From: Candidatus Enterococcus murrayae
GTDB taxonomy: Bacteria; Bacillota; Bacilli; Lactobacillales; Enterococcaceae
Length of the DNA stretch: 64,000 bases
Assembly (NCBI RefSeq): GCF_017315985.1
Contig: NZ_JAFLVR010000004.1
Coordinates: 1-64,000 of the forward strand
Direction of reading: 5' to 3'
Position numbers and translations under genes: made by a program. Shown in pieces: positions 42,999 through 52,605 of this stretch (within the stretch, counting starts at the first letter, position 1; every line of letters starts with the position of its first letter). Below the pieces are notes generated by a model. The model was not told where the DNA came from and did not search any database. It worked only from the letters and a program-made list of their open reading frames with translations.

Positions 42999-44600
42999 TT
43001 GGTTTCCTTTACCAGTATTAAGATCATAAATGAAATTAAAAAAACAAATGTGAAAGAATTGCAGGATCATTGGACATTCATTGTTAAAGACCATTCTGAT
43101 CACTATATCTTCGGAAAAACCGAACAACGTTTAACGAATGTTCACCCGAATAATGCTTTGATCATGCAGCAACAACTAGAAATGAACCTTAGGGATCCAC
43201 AGCTAGTTGTACGAACAAACCATCAATGGCTCTTTATCTATGTCGGGGAAAATCTGATTTATAAATACAGTGCTACTGATAAGCAAAAGGAACCTGGCCT
43301 CTTACAAACAACTGTTCATCTGCCTAAAAACTATCAGCAGCAAAAATTGCGAATTATTACGAAGACGCCTTATGAATATTACGCCGGAATTCCTGCCCGT
43401 GTCTTCATTGGTGAGGCAGCCGAGGTGAACCGCTTTTTTATCCTGCATTCTTTACCGCAACTTTTGTTATTGGTCATTTGTTCTGCATTGATCATCTTAA
43501 TGCTGGGACTGCTCTTCCTAAAGCCTAGAGTCTCACGAAAAGATTTGGTTTTATCATTGATATTGATAGGGTTTATTTTTTTAGTGGGTATGCAATCGAT
43601 CGTTTTGAATATCCCTGCCAGCAGTCTACTCAGTCCTAGCACATTATCGATTCTTTATAATCTAACGGCGATTCTGATTCCAGTATTTTTAACCAATTAT
43701 TATTTGTTAAGAACAAAAAAATATCAGCACTATTACCTCTATGGTGTGGGCTCACAGATTTTTCTATTAGCTTTTGGATTTCTCTGTATCCTTGCTGGAA
43801 AATTGTCATTGCCAATTGCCGTGCAGATTTTTAGTGGCTTTAATGTCTTCATGACACTCTACACATCTGCGATCGCATTAGCGGAGTCCGCGGATCAGAA
43901 TCGTTTCTACATTATTTGCTCACCAGGAATCATCATGGCTGCTTTTATCCATTGTTTCTTCTACATTCAGCTTTTTGCTGGAGCGGCGAACTTAACGACT
44001 GATTGGCCGTTGATTTTATTTGCCGGACTGATGGTCTTGATCAGCGGGTATCATTTTGAAGAAGGTTTTCGCTTAATCCAGCACTTTCGAATCAAACAGC
44101 AAGAAGAAACACAACAGCTGTTGTTGATGAAGGAAAAACAGAATAACTTGCTGACAACATTTAAACTACTGACTGAGAAAGAAGCTGATCGGAACGAGAA
44201 AACACCCAATTTAACCTATCTACTTCAACAAATGCGGGATTACTATCAAAAAGAATTTCGCAAAAAAGCTAAGTTCTTTTCTTGCCAGTTGGCTGTCAGA
44301 GCGGACACTCAACTACTGAATGAAGAAAACTTGTACCTGTTGATACAATTATTCGAGAAATTTTTGAATGAGTCACAGTTCGGCAGCATCGATATTTCCA
44401 TCCAGCAAGAAAATGATCAATTAATCATTGAAAGCAATACGAGTGCTTTTGCTCGACATTCTTTTGATGAATCGGTTACCATGGCGCCCCCCTTCGATCG
44501 ACATGAAACGTTAGCTAATGCCGTCAAGCAATCAAACGGTGAATGGCAATGGCAAACCAAAGAGAAAAAACAATACTTTAAAATTACATTAGGGCTATAA
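42999..44600 (+). CDS. 7TM sensor-like protein with degenerate histidine-kinase C terminus
   Basis: In the 533 residues shown, an extracytoplasmic domain (about 15-135) is followed by about seven membrane helices (about 150-350) and a cytoplasmic part (about 365-533). The cytoplasmic part has a coiled-coil linker and a region shaped like the ATPase half of a histidine kinase, but without clear H, N or G boxes. This is a 7TMR-DISM-like layout. No response regulator is adjacent. The frame is open upstream to an AAAGGG site at 42901-42905 with ATC at 42915 (28 more codons, giving a better N-terminal membrane helix). The TTG at 42999 lies within that helix and has no ribosome site. Confidence 0.65.
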   Translation: MVSFTSIKIINEIKKTNVKELQDHWTFIVKDHSDHYIFGKTEQRLTNVHPNNALIMQQQLEMNLRDPQLVVRTNHQWLFIYVGENLIYKYSATDKQKEPGLLQTTVHLPKNYQQQKLRIITKTPYEYYAGIPARVFIGEAAEVNRFFILHSLPQLLLLVICSALIILMLGLLFLKPRVSRKDLVLSLILIGFIFLVGMQSIVLNIPASSLLSPSTLSILYNLTAILIPVFLTNYYLLRTKKYQHYYLYGVGSQIFLLAFGFLCILAGKLSLPIAVQIFSGFNVFMTLYTSAIALAESADQNRFYIICSPGIIMAAFIHCFFYIQLFAGAANLTTDWPLILFAGLMVLISGYHFEEGFRLIQHFRIKQQEETQQLLLMKEKQNNLLTTFKLLTEKEADRNEKTPNLTYLLQQMRDYYQKEFRKKAKFFSCQLAVRADTQLLNEENLYLLIQLFEKFLNESQFGSIDISIQQENDQLIIESNTSAFARHSFDESVTMAPPFDRHETLANAVKQSNGEWQWQTKEKKQYFKITLGL

Positions 44601-44631
44601 AAAACGACCTTTCGATTTTCGAAAGGTCGTT
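44601..44631. terminator. Bidirectional terminator between 7TM gene and lplA
   Basis: AACGACCTTTCG/CGAAAGGTCGTT is a perfect 12-base stem. The minus strand continues with TTTTTT, so it serves lplA best. Confidence 0.88.
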
Positions 44632-44636
44632 GACTT

Positions 44637-45644
44637 TTAATAGATTAGTGATAAGAAATCTTCTTTGGTAATATTCCCGAAGTAATGAGTCAGATCGATT
44701 TGATCGATGCTTTCTTCTAAAGCTTTTTTCTCATAGCGTGTGCCGATCAATTGATTTTCAACATCCTTGATTTCACCTAATCCAAAGAAATCACCGAATA
44801 CTTTGGCTTTTTCGATTTCTCCATTAGCTACATCTAAGCGAACTTCGATTGAACCGATCGGGAAACGTTTTTGACGTTCCAAGTTGAATTCTGGTGAACG
44901 TCCATAATTCCAATCCCAATTTTTGTAGTATTCATCCGAGATTTGATTGATGGCTTTCCAGTCTGCCTCGTTCAACTCATGAGTCTTAACTTGATCTACA
45001 CTATCCACGCCAAAAATTTGCAGTAGAATCGCTTGACGGAATTCTTCAGTTGTCATGTCTTGCTTGTCAGTCGGCAAATAATCTTTGATATTCGTCACAC
45101 GCGAACGAATGGATTTGATCCCTTTTGATTCGATCTTGTCTTTTTTCACTTTCAACGCATTCACGACTTCATCAATGTCACTATCAAACATTAATGTTCC
45201 ATGAGCGAACATCCGGCCATTAGTCGAATACATCGCGTTACCAGAAAATTTCTTGTCGTCAATTACCAAGTCGTTCCGCCCTTTTAGCTGTGCGCCTTCA
45301 ATACCTAACTTATGGAGTGCTTCAACAATTGGCTCTGTTAATTTTTTGAAATCTCTAAAGGAGTTGCCATCATCTGGCATAATGAAGCTAAAATTCAAAT
45401 TCCCAAGATCGTGATAAACGGCGCCTCCACCACTTAAGCGTCGAACAACATGAATCCCTTTTTCATCCACGTATTCTTTATTGATCTCTTCAATCGTATT
45501 TTGGTTGCGGCCAATGATGATTGATGGCTCATTGATGTAAAAAAGCAGGATTGGTTCATCTAAAGGCATGTTCTGCAATAGATAGGTCTCGATGGCAAGA
45601 TTTACTCGTGGATCACGTTCTTTGTCATTTGGTACATATAGCAT
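44637..45644 (-). CDS. lplA: Lipoate--protein ligase
   Basis: This 335-residue LplA-family enzyme attaches free lipoate to E2/GcvH domains using ATP. Visible motifs are IIGRNQNTIEEINKEYV, RRLSGGGAVYHDLGN (lipoyl-AMP binding), GRNDLVIDDKKFSGNA with the active lysine and the C-terminal accessory domain (about 245-335). The start has AGGAGTTGG upstream. It has its own transcript and terminator. Confidence 0.93.
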   Translation of the reverse strand: MLYVPNDKERDPRVNLAIETYLLQNMPLDEPILLFYINEPSIIIGRNQNTIEEINKEYVDEKGIHVVRRLSGGGAVYHDLGNLNFSFIMPDDGNSFRDFKKLTEPIVEALHKLGIEGAQLKGRNDLVIDDKKFSGNAMYSTNGRMFAHGTLMFDSDIDEVVNALKVKKDKIESKGIKSIRSRVTNIKDYLPTDKQDMTTEEFRQAILLQIFGVDSVDQVKTHELNEADWKAINQISDEYYKNWDWNYGRSPEFNLERQKRFPIGSIEVRLDVANGEIEKAKVFGDFFGLGEIKDVENQLIGTRYEKKALEESIDQIDLTHYFGNITKEDFLSLIY

Positions 45645-45700
45645 GGTTCCAACTCCTAACTCCTATTTAAGGAATAAATTATTTTGTTCTGTAAATCATT

Positions 45701-46438
45701 TTAGATTTCAAAAACTTTGTGAGGTTGCGCTAATTCAACAGGAATACCCTCGCTGGCATTAGCTGCTTGTTGACGTAGTTCTTCCAGACTTCCATGTTGG
45801 GGTAAATGGGTTAACACTAATTTTTTGACTGCTGCATTTTTGGCAAAAGTACCGGACTCCCCTGCAGTGAAATGCGCTTTATGATGTTCGTTGCCGTTAA
45901 ATAAATACGTATCTGCTAAAAACAAATCCGCATCTTTTGCAAATTCGTTAAAGGACTCTAGGTATCCGGAATCACCGGTGAAGACAAAAACAGCACCAGT
46001 CTTTTCTTCAACAAAACGCATTGCGTAGCAAGGTACTGGATGAATCGTCTTCATAAACGTAACAAGAAACGGTCCAAGTTTCAATTCTTCTGCTTCAAAG
46101 TAAGCATGGCCTTCAGTAACACCGTCCATCGTCAAATCATCGAAATGAAACTGGTCCTCTGTATGTCCATAAATCGGCAGGATAGGCTTAGGCGTTTGGG
46201 TCGGATAAAGCTGCCAGTAATATTGCAACACACCTAAATCTGCAATATGATCATGGTGATAATGAGTCAAAATTACCGCATCCAAATCTAACGGATCGAG
46301 TTCTTTTTCTAATTCCACTAATGTTGAGCTACCCGCATCTAATAATAGATTAAAGCCGTCAGCTTGCAGCAAATAACTGGTGGTTCCTTGGCCATTATAT
46401 GGATACGCACCTAAACAACCTAGTACGGTCAATTTCAT
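45701..46438 (-). CDS. Metallo-beta-lactamase-fold hydrolase (YhfI/RNase Z-like)
   Basis: This 245-residue protein has THYHHDHIADL as its metal site (H-x-H-x-DH), an N-terminal GCLGAYPYNGQGTTSYLL and later histidine ligands in HPVPCYAMRF and LTHLPQHG. FVFTGDSGY supplies the bridging aspartate. It belongs to the YhfI-like MBL proteins of Bacillota, likely phosphodiesterase-type hydrolases; substrates are unknown. It overlaps the DUF975 gene by four bases. Confidence 0.87.
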   Translation of the reverse strand: MKLTVLGCLGAYPYNGQGTTSYLLQADGFNLLLDAGSSTLVELEKELDPLDLDAVILTHYHHDHIADLGVLQYYWQLYPTQTPKPILPIYGHTEDQFHFDDLTMDGVTEGHAYFEAEELKLGPFLVTFMKTIHPVPCYAMRFVEEKTGAVFVFTGDSGYLESFNEFAKDADLFLADTYLFNGNEHHKAHFTAGESGTFAKNAAVKKLVLTHLPQHGSLEELRQQAANASEGIPVELAQPHKVFEI

Positions 46439-47208
46439 GCCAATTCCCCCTGATCAATTTTTTCCTTCAAGGCTTGGTCATAAAAAGCCGCACTCGCTGT
46501 ATTCACATAAACTGCTACGAAGAGCAGACCAACTAACAACGCGACAAACCCTAAGATATACCAGCCGATAAATGACAATTGCAATAAGATGTATTTACCC
46601 CAACGATCCTGTAGCAATGACCAAGCACGCTTGATACAGTCGCCGACACTTAAATCTGGGTAATCAAATTTTACCCAAACCGCAAATTTGAAAATAATGC
46701 TGATGATCGTTGTAACAAGTAAGAATGCTAAAGTCAAGATAGCATAAAGACCAAGTACACCGATATTCAACAATGTTGAAGCATTTTCCGCAGTCGTTAC
46801 TCCGCCCGATGAGATCAGTGAGATATAAACACTGCTTCCGGCTTGCAATAATAATGGGATGAAAAAGATCGCTGCCAATACATATTGCACAACTTGCGCA
46901 ATGATATTAATCAGCAACAATGGCACATAGTACCCCTGCTGAAAGACGACAAAAATTTGACCTAATTCTGCTCTGCCTCCTCGTACTACATATAAACTGA
47001 TGTAATAAAGGGCATAGCTAAATGCAAATAGGACGAGGATACTCAATAGAAATGAGATCCCTAACTGAAGATTTGGATTACTGGTCATCGTTGAAACATT
47101 ACTGATTGCTCCTGTTAATAATCCAACAATCACAATCAATCCAACATTGATTCCCCATTGTCCATTCAATTGATCTTTGGCTTTTTGACGATATTCACTA
47201 AGACTCAT
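46435..47208 (-). CDS. DUF975 membrane protein
   Basis: This 257-residue protein has about six hydrophobic segments and the DUF975 opening SLSEYRQKAKDQLNGQWG, then the cytoplasmic-face motif LSVGDCIKRAWSLLQDRWGKYILLQLSFIGW, typical of the family. The function is unknown. A stop/start overlap couples it to the downstream metallo-hydrolase. The ATG has AAGGAG upstream. Confidence 0.88.
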   Translation of the reverse strand: MSLSEYRQKAKDQLNGQWGINVGLIVIVGLLTGAISNVSTMTSNPNLQLGISFLLSILVLFAFSYALYYISLYVVRGGRAELGQIFVVFQQGYYVPLLLINIIAQVVQYVLAAIFFIPLLLQAGSSVYISLISSGGVTTAENASTLLNIGVLGLYAILTLAFLLVTTIISIIFKFAVWVKFDYPDLSVGDCIKRAWSLLQDRWGKYILLQLSFIGWYILGFVALLVGLLFVAVYVNTASAAFYDQALKEKIDQGELA

Positions 47209-47240
47209 AGAAACACTCCTTATTCGCAGGAAAAATTCCT

Positions 47241-47411
47241 TTACGATTTTTTTAATTTAGCTATTTCGTTACTTAGTTTTTGTATTTTACGCTCAACACG
47301 TTTGGATTCTGGATCAGTCGAAACATTTAGAAAATTAAGGCGTTCAAATGTTTTTAATTCTTTTTTCAAGTGCTCTAGTTCTGTACGTTTTGTCTCTATC
47401 CTCATATTCAA
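47241..47411 (-). CDS. Small coiled-coil protein of unknown function
   Basis: The 56 residues form two charged helices (RIETKRTELEHLKKELKTFE and RKIQKLSNEIAKLKKS) joined by a short loop with NVSTDPES, so it is probably a helical hairpin. The likeliest start is TTG at 47411, eight bases after AAGGAG. An ATG two codons later is an alternative. It lies 32 bases upstream of the DUF975 gene on the same strand and probably shares its transcript. Confidence 0.6.
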   Translation of the reverse strand: MNMRIETKRTELEHLKKELKTFERLNFLNVSTDPESKRVERKIQKLSNEIAKLKKS

Positions 47412-47487
47412 ATCACATTTCTCCTTCGTTAAAAGGCATAAACAATCGGGCATAAATCCAACAACGACTCCAGCTAGCTGAACGATC

Positions 47488-48567
47488 TTAGTAATTTTTG
47501 ATTTCGCCGACCGTATCGTAATCTAAACGTGCCACAACTTCCGTAACTAATTTCACTGTATTGAAATAATCCTCTTCATGGATAATCGAAGTATGTGAAT
47601 GCAAGTAACGAACAGGTACCGTAATCGCTAATGATGGAACGCCATCGCGGGTCAAGTGCATTTGTCCAGCATCTGTTCCACCTCCGGCAATTACTGTATA
47701 TTGAAATGGAATCTCTATTTCTTCTGCTACATCAATAACAAAATCCAATAATTTCTTATGAGGAACCATCGACGCATCATAGATCAAAATTTGCGGTCCC
47801 TTACCCAAAACAGAGTCTGCCTCTTTCGGGGTCATTCCAGGTGTATCGCCAGCTGTACCCGTGTCTAATGCAAAAGCAATGTCAGGATTCACGATATGCG
47901 AGCTTGTACGAGCGCCTCGCAAGCCGACTTCTTCTTGAACATCGCTACCAGCAAACAATACATTATGATGCTCACGCTTAGATAGATTCTCTAAAACACG
48001 CAGTGCCACTGCTGTACCGATACGGTTATCCCAAGCTTTTGCTAATAGGAATTTTGAGTCATTCATTCGTTGATAATGAATATACGGTGTCACCATGTCG
48101 CCAGGTCGGATGCCCCACTCCTTCGCTTCATCCGCGCTAGAAGCCCCGATATCGATAAACATGTCTTTGATTTCAAATGGTTTTTTTCGTGCCTCTGGCG
48201 TTAACACATGTGGCGGTTTTGACCCAATCACACCATGAATAATGTTGCCTTTGCGAGTTTTAATCTCCACTTGTTGAGCCAACATGACTTGATTCCACCA
48301 GCCGCCAATCGTTTGAAACTCAAGGAAGCCTTTTTCTGAGATTTTTGTCACCATAAAACCGACCTCATCTAAATGGCCTGAGATGAAGACTTTTGGGCCA
48401 CCGCCGCCACCATGCTTAGCAATGACGCTACCTAAACCATCAAAAAAAATATCGTCAGCAAAATCCTGTGCGTAACTTTTAAAGACCTCTCTGACCTCGT
48501 CTTCATTCCCCGCAATGCCACGCGCTGAAGTGAGATCAATCAATAATTGCTCTTCCTTTTTATCCAC
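47488..48567 (-). CDS. pepA: M42-family aminopeptidase (glutamyl aminopeptidase-like)
   Basis: This 359-residue cytoplasmic metallo-aminopeptidase forms tetrahedral particles. Two-metal site motifs are visible: [10 protein letters not shown] (histidine and aspartate), [18 protein letters not shown] (catalytic glutamates), [12 protein letters not shown] and [11 protein letters not shown] at the C terminus. In lactic bacteria PepA removes N-terminal acidic residues from peptides. The gene has its own ribosome site, TAGGAGG. Confidence 0.92.
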   Translation of the reverse strand: MDKKEEQLLIDLTSARGIAGNEDEVREVFKSYAQDFADDIFFDGLGSVIAKHGGGGGPKVFISGHLDEVGFMVTKISEKGFLEFQTIGGWWNQVMLAQQVEIKTRKGNIIHGVIGSKPPHVLTPEARKKPFEIKDMFIDIGASSADEAKEWGIRPGDMVTPYIHYQRMNDSKFLLAKAWDNRIGTAVALRVLENLSKREHHNVLFAGSDVQEEVGLRGARTSSHIVNPDIAFALDTGTAGDTPGMTPKEADSVLGKGPQILIYDASMVPHKKLLDFVIDVAEEIEIPFQYTVIAGGGTDAGQMHLTRDGVPSLAITVPVRYLHSHTSIIHEEDYFNTVKLVTEVVARLDYDTVGEIKNY

Positions 48568-48715
48568 TTTTACTCCTCCTAAAAATAAATCTATTTCCCA
48601 TTAAGAATGCTCTACATCAAAAAATATGATTGACATCCCTTTTTACCTATAAATCAGTATACCATTGTAAAAAAAATCTGCGAAGTATGTTGTATAATCA
48701 CTATGAGGTGATCAA

Positions 48716-49126
48716 ATGACACGTTTACTAGCAATTGAATTGACCATGATGGTAATGATCGAAAATGAAATGGGTGAAGTTCTAGTCCAGGATCGAAAGA
48801 AAACGGATTGGCCTGGATGGACTTTTCCTGGAGGTCATGTAGAAAAAGAGGAAAGCAGCTATCATGCTGCCGTGCGGGAAATCAAAGAAGAAACGGGATT
48901 GATGGTTCAACCAATCTTGCGAGGAACAACAGAATGGAATAACTTAGCTAAAGAAACTCGTGAATTAGCGTTTCTTTATACCGCTCAAGTGAAGAAACAA
49001 GCTGTTCCTGATGATCTGTTTTGGATCAATAAGGCAGATTTGAAATTACAACAGCTGGCGGGAACATTGAATGAGCTGTTGCCGATCTTTTTCGAAGAGG
49101 AACAGCAGCTTTATTTTGAAGTATGA
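48716..49126 (+). CDS. NUDIX hydrolase (MutT/8-oxo-dGTP diphosphatase-like)
   Basis: These 136 residues have a complete Nudix box, G-x5-E-x7-RE-I-x-EE-x-G-L, starting in GGHVEKEESS (about residues 39-61). The preceding RKKTDWPGWTFPGGH is typical of MutT-type enzymes that cleave oxidised or other nucleoside triphosphates. It is a single gene with a terminator after it. Confidence 0.9.
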   Translation: MTRLLAIELTMMVMIENEMGEVLVQDRKKTDWPGWTFPGGHVEKEESSYHAAVREIKEETGLMVQPILRGTTEWNNLAKETRELAFLYTAQVKKQAVPDDLFWINKADLKLQQLAGTLNELLPIFFEEEQQLYFEV

Positions 49127-49131
49127 AACAA

Positions 49132-49163
49132 GCGTGCCCTTTTATGGACACGCTTTTCTTATA
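49132..49163 (+). terminator. Terminator after NUDIX gene
   Basis: AAGCGTG/CACGCTT with a 12-base loop and a T-rich tail. It also lies at the end of the converging permease gene. Confidence 0.75.
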
Positions 49164-50331
49164 CCTGAGCCTTTTTTAATACCCAGCTTCCTCTTTCACG
49201 CATTGTAATCAAATGAATCACCCAAAATGCAGCTGCGAAAGCTAATAATACTCCTGAATTAAACATGAATTTATCCATGAAGCTTTGATTGAACTCAACG
49301 GTCTTACCAATCAATTCATTATTTTGGGCAAACCAATATGTTGGAGTGAATGCAGCAATCTTATTCACCGCATCTGGCAAAAATTCGCTTGGGACAAAAA
49401 CACCGCCAACAAAACAGCTTCCCATGATAAAAATATTGTTGATACCGCTGATCGCATCCTCATTTTGTAAAATGCTTGTAATCAAGATGGAGAAGCTAAC
49501 GATTGCCGCAAAGAACGATACCGTATTTAACACGAAGTAACCCATCACTTGATTGAAACTCCCCTTAGTGATAAATAAAACAAAAGCTAAAAAGAGTATC
49601 CAGCAAAATACAGCGTATGCTAAATTGCCAATCGATATTTTACGTGACAACTTGCTCCGAGAAACCGGCGAACAGCTATTTCGGCGACGGATTTCTTCAC
49701 GATTAAACGCCAAATTGACTGCGGCATAACCGCTGAAGATGGATAAGAACATACCATAAGCAAGTAAATTGTAAATCTGTCCTGTCACATTTTGTTTTTT
49801 CTTTTTATGGTAGCTCGAATCGAAATGAACTTTTCCAGCTTTACTTAATGTTGTCTTGGTTTTCTTCAACAACTCTTTTTGGGTCAGTTCCGGCATTTGT
49901 TTTTGATAAGTCAGATAGGTGTTTAAATAGTTATTCACTGTCGTATCCACCAAAGATTGAGAAAATGTCGCCGGGCGCGTTTTACTTTCCAGCTTCACTG
50001 ACTCTCCTTTAGTCAATTTCTCAGAGAAATTCTTAGGTATTGCAAGAATATATTCCACTTCGTCAAAATACAGTGCATCATCTAAACTTTTTTGAGAAGT
50101 GTCTTTCAGCTTTACAATCGTGTGCTGCTTTCCTAAGTAGTCTACAAAACCTTTTTCAATTACAGAATCATCTTCCGAAAGAATCGCAATCTTCGCTCCA
50201 GTCAATTCTTCTGCCTCTTGTGTCAACTGGCCTGCATAAAAAAGTGTAATCACCGCCATGATAATAACACCTAGAAGAAGACTCCCTTTATTCTTTTTTA
50301 GAATTTGCAGGATTGCTCTATAAGTGGTCAT
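49159..50331 (-). CDS. ABC-2 type exporter permease (LnrN-like)
   Basis: This 390-residue protein has the ABC-2 plan: one N-terminal membrane helix (about 17-37), an extracytoplasmic domain of about 150 residues and five or six C-terminal helices, ending in FTPTYWFAQNN and a final helix. It overlaps the second permease gene by 14 bases. With the partner permease and ATPase it forms an exporter beside a NarL-type two-component system, the arrangement of Bacillus LnrJK-LnrLMN, which gives resistance to linearmycin and other polyenes. Lnr-type function is an inference from synteny. Confidence 0.82.
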   Translation of the reverse strand: MTTYRAILQILKKNKGSLLLGVIIMAVITLFYAGQLTQEAEELTGAKIAILSEDDSVIEKGFVDYLGKQHTIVKLKDTSQKSLDDALYFDEVEYILAIPKNFSEKLTKGESVKLESKTRPATFSQSLVDTTVNNYLNTYLTYQKQMPELTQKELLKKTKTTLSKAGKVHFDSSYHKKKKQNVTGQIYNLLAYGMFLSIFSGYAAVNLAFNREEIRRRNSCSPVSRSKLSRKISIGNLAYAVFCWILFLAFVLFITKGSFNQVMGYFVLNTVSFFAAIVSFSILITSILQNEDAISGINNIFIMGSCFVGGVFVPSEFLPDAVNKIAAFTPTYWFAQNNELIGKTVEFNQSFMDKFMFNSGVLLAFAAAFWVIHLITMRERGSWVLKKAQV

Positions 50332-51454
50332 ATTGCACCTTCCTTTCGAATGAATAATTTAACAGGACAAATAAAATACCAAAGCCTGCCAACCATAGAA
50401 GGTTGAGATAGAATGGGCTCAACGATTGGTAATAGAATAGCTGATATAAACTTTCGCTGATTAAATTCACGATATTGATCCGCCCTAACAATGGCACATG
50501 CACATCGATCCAATATTTGATTGATTGTGAGCCCATCATTCCTGCTAAAAAGCTCATGATCATGGAGATTGAGATTCCAATCGAAATTTTTTGCTGGAAA
50601 TCCACCTTGGATAATGCGTTACCGATTAGAGTACCAAATGATATTGCTGTAAAAGCACCTAAAGCACAGACTAATAAAATATAGTTCCAGTGATCGCCAA
50701 ACTCAACTTGGTAAACAAAGCGATAGAACATTAGAATCAATGTTGTTTGGACAAAGAAGAGAACAAAGCTTGCCAGCATGTTCGCAAATGATACCAACAG
50801 CTTATTCCTTGGTATCAAACATAGCCGCATCCCTTCTGGTGATTGATTGGCTTGCTGATCATTAGCATTTCGAAGTCCCCACATAAACCCATACATTACG
50901 GTCATCCCCACTAAAGTAAAGAAGTAAAAAGATTTCAGATTGAAATTCCCCGTTCCGTTGCCATCCTCTACATAGCTTTTCTGCTCCAAAGCCTGACTAA
51001 TCGCTTGCGGCTGTATTGCTCCTGTTGCCATCAGCGTTTCAACTTTATCCGTATTTTGCAGATATTGATTCAACAATTCTTTTAAAACGGTTTGCTGAGT
51101 ACCGCTTTTACTAACAAATAGTTCAATATTGTCAGCGTCTACTACAAAATAACCAGAAATTTTGTCATCCGATAATTGTGTTCTCGCTTCCCTTTTCGAT
51201 AGTTCTTTGCTTTTAAATAGTGCTTCATCATCATTTTTGATTTCCTTCAATACCGATTCAAACTGCTTTGATTTGGCATCATCCGCAGAAACAATCCCTA
51301 CTGTTGAAGTTTCTAATGCTGTCATTTCATCTAGATTTCCAAATGCTAAATTAAACAACAGACCCAGAACAACAGGAAAAGCAAATGTCCAAAATAACAG
51401 GCTGCGATTTCTTAATAAAACTCGTAAACGATAGATAAATAAACGTACAAACAT
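50318..51454 (-). CDS. ABC-2 type exporter permease (LnrM-like)
   Basis: This 378-residue protein has the same plan as the neighbour: an N-terminal helix (about 20-40), an extracytoplasmic domain (about 45-165) and six C-terminal helices (about 170-370), including a GMTVMYGFMWGLRNANDQ loop where ABC-2 permeases carry their coupling element. The two permeases are homologous but distinct, so the exporter should be a heterodimer. Translation is coupled by overlap to the next gene. Confidence 0.82.
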   Translation of the reverse strand: MFVRLFIYRLRVLLRNRSLLFWTFAFPVVLGLLFNLAFGNLDEMTALETSTVGIVSADDAKSKQFESVLKEIKNDDEALFKSKELSKREARTQLSDDKISGYFVVDADNIELFVSKSGTQQTVLKELLNQYLQNTDKVETLMATGAIQPQAISQALEQKSYVEDGNGTGNFNLKSFYFFTLVGMTVMYGFMWGLRNANDQQANQSPEGMRLCLIPRNKLLVSFANMLASFVLFFVQTTLILMFYRFVYQVEFGDHWNYILLVCALGAFTAISFGTLIGNALSKVDFQQKISIGISISMIMSFLAGMMGSQSIKYWIDVHVPLLGRINIVNLISESLYQLFYYQSLSPFYLNLLWLAGFGILFVLLNYSFERKVQYDHL

Positions 51455-51464
51455 TTCCTCACCC

Positions 51465-52397
51465 CTAATCCCTTAATTCTTTTCCGGTGATCTCCAAGAA
51501 TACATCATTCAATGTCGCTTCTTGCGTATGGATATTGGCATACATAATTTTTTCTGCTTCAAAATAATTTAAGATTGGTAACAATGCGTTTTTTAAATCT
51601 TTTGTCGTTACTTGAAGATAGCTTTCATCGTAAGAAACTTCCAGAATAGATGGAGCAGCTCCAACAGCCGTAACTTGTTCTTTGGTCAAACCTGGAACCT
51701 CGATGATCAATTTCTCATTTTCTCGAACCATATTTTTCAATTGCTCTTTGCTGCCCTCAGCGATTACTTGACCTTGATCAATAATCACAATGTGGTTACA
51801 GAGTATTTCGACTTCTTCCATATAATGAGTCGTATAAACAATTGTGGCTCCTTGACGATTTAATTCTTTAATACTATCCAAAATTTTGTTTCGACTTTGC
51901 GGGTCGACCGCTACGGTAGGCTCATCTAAGAAAATTAATTCCGGCTTATGCACGATCCCGCATGCGATATTCAAGCGCCGCTTCAATCCTCCACTTAATT
52001 GCTTCGGATAAAACTTGCGGAATTCTTCTAGCCCAACCAGCTGAATCACTTCTTCGACATATTGTTCCCGTTTATTCTTATCTTGGACATACAATCCACA
52101 AAAATAATTGATGTTGTCTGTAACATTTAATTCTTCAAAAAGCGCAATGTCTTGTGGAACAACTCCAATTTTTTGTTTGATTCCATATTTTTCAGGCCCC
52201 ATCTCTTCTCCAAAGATCTTGATCGAACCGCGATCATAGGTCAATAACGAGAGCACACAATTGATTGTAGTGGATTTCCCACTACCGTTTGGTCCCAATA
52301 ATCCTAGTATTTCACCCTTTTTTACTGATAGATTCAAATGATTCAACGCGGTGAAATCACCATAACGTTTTACTAAATTTTCGATTTCGATCAACAT
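51465..52397 (-). CDS. ABC exporter ATP-binding protein (LnrL-like)
   Basis: This 310-residue protein has a single ABC domain with Walker A GPNGSGKST, Q-loop VVPQDIALFEEL, signature LSGGLKRRLNIA and Walker B LIFLDEPTVAVD, followed by a C-terminal extension of about 90 residues typical of drug-exporter ATPases (DrrA-like). The ATG at 52397 has AAGGAG upstream, while the open frame continues 26 codons earlier without conservation. It is divergent from the histidine kinase at 52606, and the two-component system probably controls this operon. Confidence 0.9.
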   Translation of the reverse strand: MLIEIENLVKRYGDFTALNHLNLSVKKGEILGLLGPNGSGKSTTINCVLSLLTYDRGSIKIFGEEMGPEKYGIKQKIGVVPQDIALFEELNVTDNINYFCGLYVQDKNKREQYVEEVIQLVGLEEFRKFYPKQLSGGLKRRLNIACGIVHKPELIFLDEPTVAVDPQSRNKILDSIKELNRQGATIVYTTHYMEEVEILCNHIVIIDQGQVIAEGSKEQLKNMVRENEKLIIEVPGLTKEQVTAVGAAPSILEVSYDESYLQVTTKDLKNALLPILNYFEAEKIMYANIHTQEATLNDVFLEITGKELRD

Positions 52398-52605
52398 TTT
52401 AAAAACTCCTTTTCCTTTTCTTCTTACATTTACTATAATAAAAATAGAAACTTCGTTGTAGTGAGTTTGTGCCAATCATAAGATGACAAATGTCATTTTG
52501 TTCGAGCCTTGTTGCACATTTTTCATTAGATCAAGGTGTCCGTATACATGATGTGTCTCAATCTCTTTTTTTGGATAACTACTTTACTATGAATTAGGAG
52601 CAGCA

